Made by a program: the position numbers and the translations under genes
Part shown: positions 34,681-43,086 of the stretch, piece after piece
Layout: each line of letters starts with the position of its first letter
Position numbering within the stretch: position 1 is the first letter of the stretch
Source: Aureispira sp. CCB-E
GTDB lineage: Bacteria; Bacteroidota; Bacteroidia; Chitinophagales; Saprospiraceae
NCBI RefSeq assembly: GCF_031326345.1
Contig: NZ_CP133671.1
Coordinates: forward strand, 6,731,501 to 6,795,500
DNA: 64,000 nucleotides
Reading direction: 5' to 3'
Notes under the pieces: model-generated
The model's input: only the letters and a program-made list of their open reading frames with translations
Database searches by the model: none
What the model was told of the DNA's origin: nothing

Positions 34681-35511
34681 ATGAAAGAGAACTTTGCACC
34701 TTGGCGTAATCGACTGCACGAAATTATATTTGAGGCAGATACTAAGTTAGGAAAACTATTCGATGTGACATTACTGATTTTGATTATCATCAGTATTATA
34801 TTAGTAATGTTAGAAAGTATTGCCTCCTTAAATGATATCTATGGAACTTGGTTCAACATGGCAGAGTGGGTGATTACCATCTACTTTACTATAGAATATA
34901 TCTTGCGCTTGATCTGCGTGTACAAACCCAGTAAATATGTCTTTAGTTTTTTTGGTATCATTGATTTATTGTCAATTCTCCCTAGTTATTTGGAAATTAT
35001 TTTTGGGTTGGCTGGGTCTCAATATTTTGCCTCTGTTCGAGCCATGCGCTTGATTCGTGTTTTTAGAATCTTTAAACTGGCAAAATTTTTAGATGAGAGC
35101 AAAAGTTTGGTCGCAGCATTAAAGGCTAGCCAAGCGAAAATTACGGTTTTTCTTACCTTTATTTTGATGATGGCTATTGTCATAGGCTCTATTATGTATT
35201 TTGTAGAAGGGGGACAAGGATCTGGCTTTACAAGTATTCCTCGTAGTATTTACTGGGCAATTGTTACCTTAACAACCGTTGGCTATGGAGATATTGCACC
35301 AACGACAGCCATTGGTCAATTTTTGGCAGCGGTGGTCATGGTAATGGGCTATGGTGTTTTAGCCGTTCCAACGGGCATTGTCTCCGCAGAATTGGTTGCT
35401 TCTGATTCTAATAATGCCCACAACCAATCGACACAAGCCTGCAAGTCCTGCCTTAGCGAAGGACATGATGCAGATGCCCAATTTTGCAAATATTGTGGAG
35501 AAGAACTATAA
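34681..35511 (+). CDS. voltage-gated potassium channel-like protein with a C-terminal zinc ribbon
   Basis: 276 aa from ATG 34681 (an upstream TTG at 34666 is in frame but weaker). Six helices: S1 about 27-45, S2 63-80, S3 90-107, S4 with Arg at 120, 123, 126 and 129 (VRAMRLIRVFRIFKLAKF), S5 153-175 and S6 213-237. The pore loop has the K+ selectivity filter TVGYGD (199-204). After S6, a short linker leads to a Cys-x2-Cys-x11-Cys-x2-Cys ribbon (Cys254, 257, 269, 272), unusual for the family; it probably binds zinc and may assemble or gate the channel. A standalone gene. Confidence 0.92.
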   Translation: MKENFAPWRNRLHEIIFEADTKLGKLFDVTLLILIIISIILVMLESIASLNDIYGTWFNMAEWVITIYFTIEYILRLICVYKPSKYVFSFFGIIDLLSILPSYLEIIFGLAGSQYFASVRAMRLIRVFRIFKLAKFLDESKSLVAALKASQAKITVFLTFILMMAIVIGSIMYFVEGGQGSGFTSIPRSIYWAIVTLTTVGYGDIAPTTAIGQFLAAVVMVMGYGVLAVPTGIVSAELVASDSNNAHNQSTQACKSCLSEGHDADAQFCKYCGEEL

Positions 35512-35998
35512 CTTCCGTCCCTTCAGCAACGTTAATACTCCAATCAATACCACCCAACACTACAAAAATTTGTTGTTTTTCCTACAACAGTTTATCAAGC
35601 ACCGTAGGGCTGAACCAGTCACCTATAAGCACAAAATTGATGTTTTTTTAAAGTAGCATTGTAGAAAGGTCTCGTTATTATTTAGCAACTTGCGCTTCAC
35701 AATACATGGAACACGGTGTTCTAACATTTGTACCATATATTAGCCAATATAGAAGCTTAGAGAATCACCGTTTTCACAAAAAAACACATTGAAAATAATT
35801 TAAAGGAAATCAAAAACAATTGACCATTCATATTTATAATTGGTAATTATTTCTTACTTTTCTAGTTTATTAAAAGAATGATAAATTCAAGGAGTATTGA
35901 ATTACTATAATACCATCTAGAAATGCTCAAAAATTGTTCGATTTGACCTATGTCATTTTAAACAATTACTCATACGGCAACTTTTGTACAAAACACCT
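35512..35998. other. intergenic, 487 bp
   Basis: Contains a short frame that continues past the channel gene in another phase and has no features of a gene. A weak hairpin near 35570-35590 has no T tail. Promoter of the next gene not identified. Confidence 0.35.
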
Positions 35999-38900
35999 AT
36001 GCAAGATCAATTTAATCTAAATACGCAAATCCCCAAGACATTAGAGAGAGAACAACTAAAAGAAGTTTGGTTGGATTTTATGCAACAACTCTCTGGTGAT
36101 GTATGGACGGATTACAATACGCACGACCCTGGTATTACCATCATGGAACAACTCTGTGATACCATGTCAAAAATTAATAAACGTGCGACGACCCCTATTC
36201 AAAATTTACTCAATTCTCAATCCAGAAAAAAGCGAGAAGAAATCAACAATGCATTTTATGATGCAGTCGAGATTTTACCAACCAACCCTGTTACTCAAGA
36301 TGACTATCGCATCTTAATCATTGACCGAGTACAATATGTCAAAAATGCTTGGGTAGAACCCGTTCGTGACAATATGCAAGGGATTAAGGGGCTTTATCGC
36401 ATTTTGCTACAAATTGATGAAACAGCACGTACAGAAGAAGGTATTCGAAGGATCAAAGAAGAGGTATTTGCACTCTATAATCATCATAGAAACTTGTGTG
36501 AAGACATCGAGTCGATTCAAGTATTAGATGTAGACAAAATTGAAATTTTTGCAGACATTGATATTAATTCGGAAGCTGTTGCCGAAGAATTACTAGCTGA
36601 AATTTTGTTCCGACTGGAAGAACACCTTAATCCATCCATCCAATTTCATACGTTAGAGGATTTATTGGATAGAGGCTACACGGTTGATCAAGCGTTTGAT
36701 GGTCCTCCTCCTGTACATGGTTTGATTTTAAAATCTGATTTAAGAGGCATGACGCAAGAAGTTTATGTTTCTAAACTGATTGAAATCGTACAAGGTGTAG
36801 AGGGCGTTCGACGGATTACCTATTTCCGTGTTGATAAAAACGGCATTCCTGTCGATAGTGACGTCATTCCTATTCGTCAAAACACCTATCCTGTCTTGGA
36901 TATGGATACCATTGATGAACGCTATACCGATGGTGGTGACTATCCTTTGCAATTCTTTAGAGGTGCCTTAAATTATGAACTAGATTTGAATACAGCCAAT
37001 CAGTTGTTGTATTCGCTCTATGCTCGCTACAAAAAAGGGTATCAAATGAAAATGCTTTACCATGAAAAGGATTTTCCATCTACGATTAGCCTAAAAGAAG
37101 TTGCCCATTACGACTCTTTACAAAATGAGCTTCCTGTTACATATGGAGTCAACGAACTCGGTTTGCCCGATCACGCACAAGCTACTCGTGAACGGGTAGC
37201 AATGGTTAAACAGCTACGTGGTTACTTGTTTTTCTTCGAACAAACATTGTCCAATTACTTAGAACAATTAGCCAATGTTCGAAAACTTTTTTCTATTGAT
37301 AAATCAATTGACAGAACCTATTATAGCAACACTCCTAAGCATATTCCTGGTGTATTTGATTTAATTTTCAATCCAACAGTCGAGCACATCGCATCGACAA
37401 ACAAAGATTACTCCTTGGAAGATGCTCAAGAAAGAACACTAGAGCTCTTTAACGAAAAAGTTGCGGAAGTAACGAAGAAATTTGATCCTTTTATTGATCG
37501 CAGAAATCGTTTCCTAGATCATTTGCTAGGGCGTTTTGGCGAGCAATTTAGCACCGACTTTTTATTAAAAGTTTCTAATTATGTTGGGGTAGGTCACGAT
37601 GACGATGAAACCAATCCTGAAATTGAGCTAATTAATGCTAAAATTGAGTTCTTGCAAAATTATGTTGACATTAGTAAAAACAAAGGTAAAGGCTTTGATT
37701 ATTTAGGTCAAACTTTGGATGAATCAAATATCTCGGGACTAAAGAAGAGAGCTAGTTTATTATTAAACATCGAGTTAGCTGGCAATCAATCATTGTTAGA
37801 ACCTTTTGATGGCAAAGATGATGACGATGACTTCTTTGATGCGTTGGACAAAGTAGTTGATTTTGTTCCGAAAGATACCAAGGAAGGTTTTATCCATTTA
37901 GATGCTTTGTATGAAATTCAAAATACGTTTGGAATTGATGAGGAAGAGTTGGATGACGACCTAAAAGACGAACTAGATCGCTTGCGAAATTCTTTGGAAG
38001 ATGGGCTAGGTGAAGACGAAGAAGATGATGACATACCTAATTCTGACAAGGAAGAAAAGGATAGTGACGCACCAAAAAATAAATCTGAAGAAGATACCAT
38101 TGATTATAGTAGACGTTTTGTCTTCCGTGCCAATTCTAGAAACGAACTGATCAAGAATTTGATGGCACAAGGTATTTTAAGTCATAATTATATTGTGCTA
38201 CCAACCAAAGGAAAGCAGTCTTTTAGCATCTACTACAAGGGAAAACGCAAACTTGGTGTCTTTAAAATTCGAGAAGTCTCTACTCGCTTGGCAGCTCGTA
38301 CAGAAATTGAAAAGTTAATCAAGTATCTGCACAAACTCAATCACTACTCTGAGGGAATGCATATTGTTGAACATATCCTGCTTCGTCCACAAGCACAAGA
38401 TCAGCACGGTTTTGTATTAACAGATGATCAAGATGGTATCATCTTAGAAAGTTATGAGTTTGGTGAAATTGACCAACAACGCGCCTATAGCGATGAACTT
38501 ATTAATGTTGGTACTTACCGAGAGAACTATACCATTCGACAAGATGATGACAACAACTATGTTATTATTTTGGCGGATAATTATGACGTCTTTATTGCCA
38601 AATACCCCGTGGCACTAAAAACAGAGTTAGAAGCACAAGACAAACTCCTTGATATCATTGATTACATCCGAAGCTTTAAGAAAAGTGATGTTCCTATCTA
38701 TGATAAAATCAAATTTACAACCAAACAACAAGAAGGCAAAAATCAACATTCTGAAAGTGATTTTTATTCCTTAACCGTTAGTATTGTATTGCCTACTTGG
38801 CCTAGTAGATTCCAAAATTCAGATTTCCGTGATCTATTGCGAAATATTATTGTTTTGAATGCTCCTGTTTACATTCACATTGATTTCAAATGGATGAATA

Positions 38901-39031
38901 CAGAAGAAATGGCAGAATTTGAATCGGTTTATTTTGATTGGTTAGAAGAACGTATATCGCCTACCCCTCGTCAGCCTGAATTGGATAATAAGGCGCAACG
39001 AATTATGAACCTATTAACGCATAATCATTAA
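35999..39031 (+). CDS. baseplate-like (gp47/J-related) protein, lone copy
   Basis: 1010 aa. The TTG that opens the longer frame (35984) is replaced by the ATG at 35999. Residues about 22-60 contain the signature of phage and contractile-injection baseplate proteins, EVWLDFM...SGDVWTDYNTHDPGITIMEQL (Trp36, Tyr39, His42, Asp43, Pro44). Long helical parts follow, then an Asp/Glu-rich stretch (about 600-700: GKDDDDDFFDALDKVV, LGEDEEDDDIPNSDKEEKD) and a beta-rich C terminus. In T6SS and extracellular contractile injection systems such proteins form the wedge under the tail; here no sheath, tube, VgrG or ClpV gene is adjacent. Possibly one part of a split injection-system locus elsewhere, or an exapted protein. 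Confidence 0.6.
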   Translation: MQDQFNLNTQIPKTLEREQLKEVWLDFMQQLSGDVWTDYNTHDPGITIMEQLCDTMSKINKRATTPIQNLLNSQSRKKREEINNAFYDAVEILPTNPVTQDDYRILIIDRVQYVKNAWVEPVRDNMQGIKGLYRILLQIDETARTEEGIRRIKEEVFALYNHHRNLCEDIESIQVLDVDKIEIFADIDINSEAVAEELLAEILFRLEEHLNPSIQFHTLEDLLDRGYTVDQAFDGPPPVHGLILKSDLRGMTQEVYVSKLIEIVQGVEGVRRITYFRVDKNGIPVDSDVIPIRQNTYPVLDMDTIDERYTDGGDYPLQFFRGALNYELDLNTANQLLYSLYARYKKGYQMKMLYHEKDFPSTISLKEVAHYDSLQNELPVTYGVNELGLPDHAQATRERVAMVKQLRGYLFFFEQTLSNYLEQLANVRKLFSIDKSIDRTYYSNTPKHIPGVFDLIFNPTVEHIASTNKDYSLEDAQERTLELFNEKVAEVTKKFDPFIDRRNRFLDHLLGRFGEQFSTDFLLKVSNYVGVGHDDDETNPEIELINAKIEFLQNYVDISKNKGKGFDYLGQTLDESNISGLKKRASLLLNIELAGNQSLLEPFDGKDDDDDFFDALDKVVDFVPKDTKEGFIHLDALYEIQNTFGIDEEELDDDLKDELDRLRNSLEDGLGEDEEDDDIPNSDKEEKDSDAPKNKSEEDTIDYSRRFVFRANSRNELIKNLMAQGILSHNYIVLPTKGKQSFSIYYKGKRKLGVFKIREVSTRLAARTEIEKLIKYLHKLNHYSEGMHIVEHILLRPQAQDQHGFVLTDDQDGIILESYEFGEIDQQRAYSDELINVGTYRENYTIRQDDDNNYVIILADNYDVFIAKYPVALKTELEAQDKLLDIIDYIRSFKKSDVPIYDKIKFTTKQQEGKNQHSESDFYSLTVSIVLPTWPSRFQNSDFRDLLRNIIVLNAPVYIHIDFKWMNTEEMAEFESVYFDWLEERISPTPRQPELDNKAQRIMNLLTHNH

Positions 39032-39203
39032 ATTATTATTGTACTTTTGTGTCTCTATAATTCAAATGATTTATTGCAACAAATAATTTAATCTAGCTGT
39101 TACAATAGTAAACTAATCCTTTTGGAGATTAGCATTACTTTACATTATTGGTTTGTTATCAGGATATTTGATAGCCAACTAAAGACAAAAAATTCAAACA
39201 ACT

Positions 39204-39737
39204 ATGCTTAGTGAAAAAACATTGCAAGCTTTAAATAAACAAATTGCATTAGAAGGAAATGCTTCTGCATCTTATCTCGCCATGGCTTCTTGGTGTGAAA
39301 GACAAGGCTTGAATGGTTGTGCTACTTTTTTTTATGACCAATCAGCCGAAGAAAGAATGCACATGATGAAGATTATTCATTATGTTAATGAAATGGATGG
39401 TCATGCTGTTATTTCTGCTCAAGAAAAACCTAGAGGCGAATACGAGTCTGTGCAAGAACTTTTTCAAGCGGTCTACCAACAAGAAAAATCGGTTACAAGT
39501 GCTATTTATGAGCTTTTGTCTATCTCTGACGAAGAAAACGATCACTCTACTACTTTATTTTTGCAGTGGTATGTTGCTGAACAAAGAGAGGAAGAAGCCC
39601 AAATCCGTACTATCCTTGACAAAATTAAATTGATTGGAACGGGTGGTCAAAGTTTATACTTTATTGATCAAGAAGTAGAAAAAATCAATTCGCAGCGTGG
39701 ACAGGAAGAGAGTAGTGGAGAAGATGTTATTACCTAA
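39204..39737 (+). CDS. ftnA: bacterial ferritin
   Basis: 177 aa. Four-helix iron-storage protein assembling into 24-mers. The ferroxidase ligands sit at the very positions of E. coli FtnA: Glu17, Glu50, His53, Glu94, Gln127 and Glu130. The third-metal region and the C-terminal helix (GTGGQSLYFIDQEVEKI, 146-162) are normal. A small acidic tail QEESSGEDVIT is extra. No regulator site such as a Fur box is evident upstream. ATG start. Confidence 0.95.
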   Translation: MLSEKTLQALNKQIALEGNASASYLAMASWCERQGLNGCATFFYDQSAEERMHMMKIIHYVNEMDGHAVISAQEKPRGEYESVQELFQAVYQQEKSVTSAIYELLSISDEENDHSTTLFLQWYVAEQREEEAQIRTILDKIKLIGTGGQSLYFIDQEVEKINSQRGQEESSGEDVIT

Positions 39738-39925
39738 AACAAATTGTTTTGTATTTTAAATACAAAAAACACAGGAAATTTTATTTTTTTTGTATTTTTG
39801 TGAGCTTTTTTGACACATTTTGTGTCTTTTTACGTATAAATGACTCTATACGAACATTTAGAGTACCTGTAGCCAACAAATTACTAGAAATAAAATACTC
39901 AATAATTTAATAACCTATATTAATC

Positions 39926-40294
39926 ATGTCAGAATTAAAACTAACTGGTAAAATCATTGCCATAATGGACAAGCAACAAGTAACAGATACTTTTGCTAAA
40001 CGTGAATTTGTAATTGAAACAGATGAACAATACCCACAAATGGTAAAATTTGAACTAACTCAAGCTAAATGTGATGATATTGAAAGTCACAAAATTGGCG
40101 AAGAAATTTCTGTTCATTTCAATGTTCGTGGTCGCAAATGGACCAATAAGCAAGGAGAAGATGTTTATTTTGTTTCTTTGAACGCTTGGCGTTTGGAAAA
40201 AAGTGCAGAGGCTCCTGCTGCTACTGATGTACCATTTCCTTCTGCAGATGCAGAACCTCCAGCAGATTCTTTTGCTGATGATTTACCATTTTAG
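39926..40294 (+). CDS. DUF3127 OB-fold protein with an SSB-like acidic tip
   Basis: 122 aa. The body (1-90) is the DUF3127 family: MSELKLTGKIIAIMDKQQV, KREFVIETDEQYPQMVKFELT, and IGEEISVHFNVRGRKW (residues 60-76), an OB fold. A Pro/Ala/Ser-rich linker then ends in Asp-Asp-Leu-Pro-Phe, the same type of acidic, hydrophobic C-terminal tip through which SSB recruits repair proteins. A single-stranded nucleic acid binding role that feeds the SSB interactome is a plausible inference. Own terminator 16 bp after the stop. Confidence 0.88.
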   Translation: MSELKLTGKIIAIMDKQQVTDTFAKREFVIETDEQYPQMVKFELTQAKCDDIESHKIGEEISVHFNVRGRKWTNKQGEDVYFVSLNAWRLEKSAEAPAATDVPFPSADAEPPADSFADDLPF

Positions 40295-40310
40295 ACAACA
40301 TTTTATAGAG

Positions 40311-40331
40311 AAGCCCTTCGGGGCTTTTTTT
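40311..40331 (+). terminator. rho-independent terminator after the DUF3127 gene
   Basis: GC-rich stem AAGCCC/GGGCTT with a TTCG tetraloop followed by a T run. Confidence 0.93.
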
Positions 40332-40432
40332 ATGCTACCCATAATCAAAATTCAGTTTCTAATCTTAACCGCCAAGTACAAGGTTATTGTTGCAAGAAGA
40401 TTGTAAGAATAATCAACAACACCTATACGACT

Positions 40433-41023
40433 ATGAAATACTTATTTTACGTTATTGCTTTTGGAGTTTTTTTTATTTGTTCTTGTACTAACGATAATAC
40501 ACAAACGACACCTCCTGCTCCGACAATTCCATCGACAGCAATTCCAGACCCTGCTCAGCCAAACGATTCGGAAGCTTCTGATACTAAGTATACAATGCTT
40601 AATTCATCCACTTACGCTACTAAAGTTGGCGAACAGTACCAAAAAAACTTTCTTAGTATGGTTAGTGTAGAACAAAAACGGCTCAAAATGAAAGAAAAGG
40701 GAAATATTATTCGTAGGGACACACTCTATGCTGTTAAACATCTTCCCTTCAAAGATCAAGAGCTTTATTTACACAACGTTGTTCTAGATCATGGTAATGG
40801 ACATATCGTCAATAAATGGTCTTTTTCTATTCATAAAAATGGTTCTATGATTCTAAAAGAACAACCTATTAGTACCAATCCTTTTATCAAAATTAATTTA
40901 CAGGAAATGAAAGTTGGTGATACAGAATTGCTTTTTGTTGGCACCAAAGAAGATGGCTCTACCGAAGACATCCGCATTCCCTATGATGGAAAAATACCTG
41001 ACATTAATCCTGAACTTAACTAG
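40433..41023 (+). CDS. lipoprotein of unknown function
   Basis: 196 aa. Signal with lipobox ending at Cys18 (FFICSC), then a Pro/Thr-rich linker (about 22-45: TTPPAPTIPSTAIPDPAQP) and a globular part with no recognised domain. It reads as an envelope lipoprotein. The next gene, 20 bp on, also encodes a lipoprotein, so the pair is a likely operon. ATG start. Confidence 0.72.
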   Translation: MKYLFYVIAFGVFFICSCTNDNTQTTPPAPTIPSTAIPDPAQPNDSEASDTKYTMLNSSTYATKVGEQYQKNFLSMVSVEQKRLKMKEKGNIIRRDTLYAVKHLPFKDQELYLHNVVLDHGNGHIVNKWSFSIHKNGSMILKEQPISTNPFIKINLQEMKVGDTELLFVGTKEDGSTEDIRIPYDGKIPDINPELN

Positions 41024-41043
41024 TCCATAAAACAATCATAATC

Positions 41044-41634
41044 ATGAATAAAACAAGACTTTTTCTACTTCTTAGCGGCTTTTGTGCTTTATTAATTGGT
41101 TGTGATAATACGACAAAAACTACCAGTTTAGAAACAATAGAAGAACAAACAGCTCCTTACACAACTTCTACTTCAACAGAGGTTCCCAAAAAAGAACAGC
41201 CTTTAATCATTTATGAAAACGCTTTTCTTCAAGTTTTTCCAGGAAGCCCAATTGAAGAACATAAGGCAATTATAGAAGAGGATTTACTCCAAACCGGAGA
41301 GGGAGATTTTGAAATCTATAACATCAAGCATAATGAAAATGGCGTTGTTGCTTATTTCTTAGCCGATCCTATAGACCAAGAGTTGGTTGGAGAGATCTAC
41401 ATTACCTCTCCCCTCGCACAAACAGAAGATGGCATAGGTCTAGGACATACTTTTGGTGAATTGCTTGATAAATATCCTAACCTAGAAGTACACGGATCAG
41501 AAATCGAATCGCAAACCTTTGCCAATTATGGAAACTTAGCCTTTAGAATTGATGAACCACATGCTACTTATGATTTAGATATTAATGCCGTATCCAAAGA
41601 GGCTAAGATTATAGAGATTGTCATCAAACGATAA
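41044..41634 (+). CDS. lipoprotein, possibly DUF1131-like
   Basis: 196 aa. Lipobox LLIGC with Cys20, a Thr/Ser/Glu-rich linker, then a domain with GIGLGHTFGELLDKYPNLEV and HGSEIESQTFANYGNLAFRI, which resemble the DUF1131-type pattern (Gly-His-Thr-Phe-Gly turn followed by a Lys-Tyr-Pro strand). Low certainty as to family. Second gene of a two-gene lipoprotein operon. ATG start. Confidence 0.7.
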   Translation: MNKTRLFLLLSGFCALLIGCDNTTKTTSLETIEEQTAPYTTSTSTEVPKKEQPLIIYENAFLQVFPGSPIEEHKAIIEEDLLQTGEGDFEIYNIKHNENGVVAYFLADPIDQELVGEIYITSPLAQTEDGIGLGHTFGELLDKYPNLEVHGSEIESQTFANYGNLAFRIDEPHATYDLDINAVSKEAKIIEIVIKR

Positions 41635-41659
41635 GTTGACAAGGGCTTCTACATTAGTT

Positions 41660-41715
41660 TGTCAATTGGTTATATTAGTTTATTGCTGCTTATACATTAG
41701 TATAACCAATTGACA
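41660..41715. repeat. 15-bp inverted repeat between converging genes
   Basis: TGTCAATTGGTTATA (41660-41674) and its exact complement (41701-41715) with a 26-nt loop. It lies between the converging lipoprotein and WG-repeat genes. No T tail; a bidirectional hairpin terminator or protein site is possible. Confidence 0.7.
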
Positions 41716-41727
41716 GCTCTTTAAAAT

Positions 41728-43047
41728 TTATTCTTGAATGCAATTGACACGTTTGTTATTGCGATTCACAAAAAACCAATCTAGACCAATTTTCTTGACT
41801 TTAAAAAAATCATCCTGAGGAGTAATCGCTTGGTATTCCATGGGCAAAAGCAGCATTCCTTCTCCGCTAAAAACGCCCAATTGGTGTTTTTCATTTTCTA
41901 CTAAGACTACTCCCGAAGATGTTCGGCTAACATTTTGAAAAGCAAATGTAGATTGCAAGCCTCTTTCAAAATCAAACCATTTCCACACATCTTGTTCTTG
42001 AACCAAACAACCTTTCCAACTATTGTTGTCTACTGCATTTAAGAATTTTTGAAAAGAATTTTTATAAAACGCTTGAGTTTTGAGGTTAAATAACTGGATT
42101 TCGCCACTCTTCTTTTCTACTGCAAACCAATTGTGTCCGATATAATCGATTTTTTGGTACTCAATAGGCAAAACCAATTTTCCTGCTGCATTCATTAACC
42201 CTAATTGGCTCTCCTCTACAACTTTGATATATTGAGCATGTACAGAAGGTAAAACCAAATCATACGTCTTTTCAACTACTTGCTGACCTTCTAAATCCAA
42301 CAACGCCCACTTTTTGTCTTTCTGTAATACAGCAATCATTCCTACCTCTAGTAACAACAGATTTTTATACTCAAAATCCAGTATCAACTCATTTTTTGAA
42401 TTAACAACGCCCCACTGCTTATTCTTTCGGACACCACAAACAGGCAAATCAGCCGTAGGTACTCGAACAATATCACAAACAGTTGTTCCTTTTTTTTGAC
42501 CTTTGCGATCATACAATTGATAATCCCCATCTTTTAGCCCCCAAAAACCGCCCATAGACCAATACTTTAATGCGTCGTATTTATTGGGCAATATAGTTTG
42601 ACCATCTACATCTACTGCCCCATAAGCATCTTCATATACTGTTATGACAGCCTCTGTACCTGCGGCAACTAATTCTTGATAAGCAATTAATAAAACGCCA
42701 TTACCATCTGTGTTTACAGCACCATATACACCATCTTTGCTTACCTTAAACAAGCGATCATTCAAACGTTCTACTTGAGCATAAGGCAACGCTGTAACCT
42801 GTTCATTTTGATACCAATAATAATGGACTTGTCTCCGATCTTTAGCCGTTACCAACCAGCCATCACCAATTGGTTGAGTTCCTACAGCATCAAATTGAGT
42901 AGGTAAAATTTCTTTTGAATTAGCATCAACCAAACCAACCAAACAATTATCTTGATAAACTTTTTGGAAAGAATTATTGTGCTGTGCTATTAAAAATGCA
43001 GGAAGAAGCCCCCAAATAAGAACCAACAAGAAATTATAATAATGCAT
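41728..43047 (-). CDS. WG-repeat protein, exported
   Basis: 439 aa from ATG 43047 (the 6-codon longer form starts at TTG). Hydrophobic start (YYNFLLVLIWGLLPAFLIAQ, a signal peptide), then seven or more WG-type repeats: QWGVVNSKNELILDFEYKNL, KWALLDLEGQQVVEKTYDLV, QLGLMNAAGKLVLPIEYQKI and similar, each with a Gly-hydrophobic-hydrophobic-Asp/Asn turn and 'hydrophobic-Pro-x-x-Tyr/Phe' end. Function of WG proteins is unknown. It begins 39 bp after the dnaG stop on the same strand. Confidence 0.85.
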   Translation of the reverse strand: MHYYNFLLVLIWGLLPAFLIAQHNNSFQKVYQDNCLVGLVDANSKEILPTQFDAVGTQPIGDGWLVTAKDRRQVHYYWYQNEQVTALPYAQVERLNDRLFKVSKDGVYGAVNTDGNGVLLIAYQELVAAGTEAVITVYEDAYGAVDVDGQTILPNKYDALKYWSMGGFWGLKDGDYQLYDRKGQKKGTTVCDIVRVPTADLPVCGVRKNKQWGVVNSKNELILDFEYKNLLLLEVGMIAVLQKDKKWALLDLEGQQVVEKTYDLVLPSVHAQYIKVVEESQLGLMNAAGKLVLPIEYQKIDYIGHNWFAVEKKSGEIQLFNLKTQAFYKNSFQKFLNAVDNNSWKGCLVQEQDVWKWFDFERGLQSTFAFQNVSRTSSGVVLVENEKHQLGVFSGEGMLLLPMEYQAITPQDDFFKVKKIGLDWFFVNRNNKRVNCIQE

Positions 43048-43086
43048 GATTTTTTGATTTGACAAGAACTTAATTTAGTATAACAA

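Noticed and set aside
35378-35656. 92-codon plus-strand frame overlapping the end of the channel gene.
   Set aside because: Out-of-phase shadow of the channel gene that runs on by chance into AT-rich intergenic DNA.
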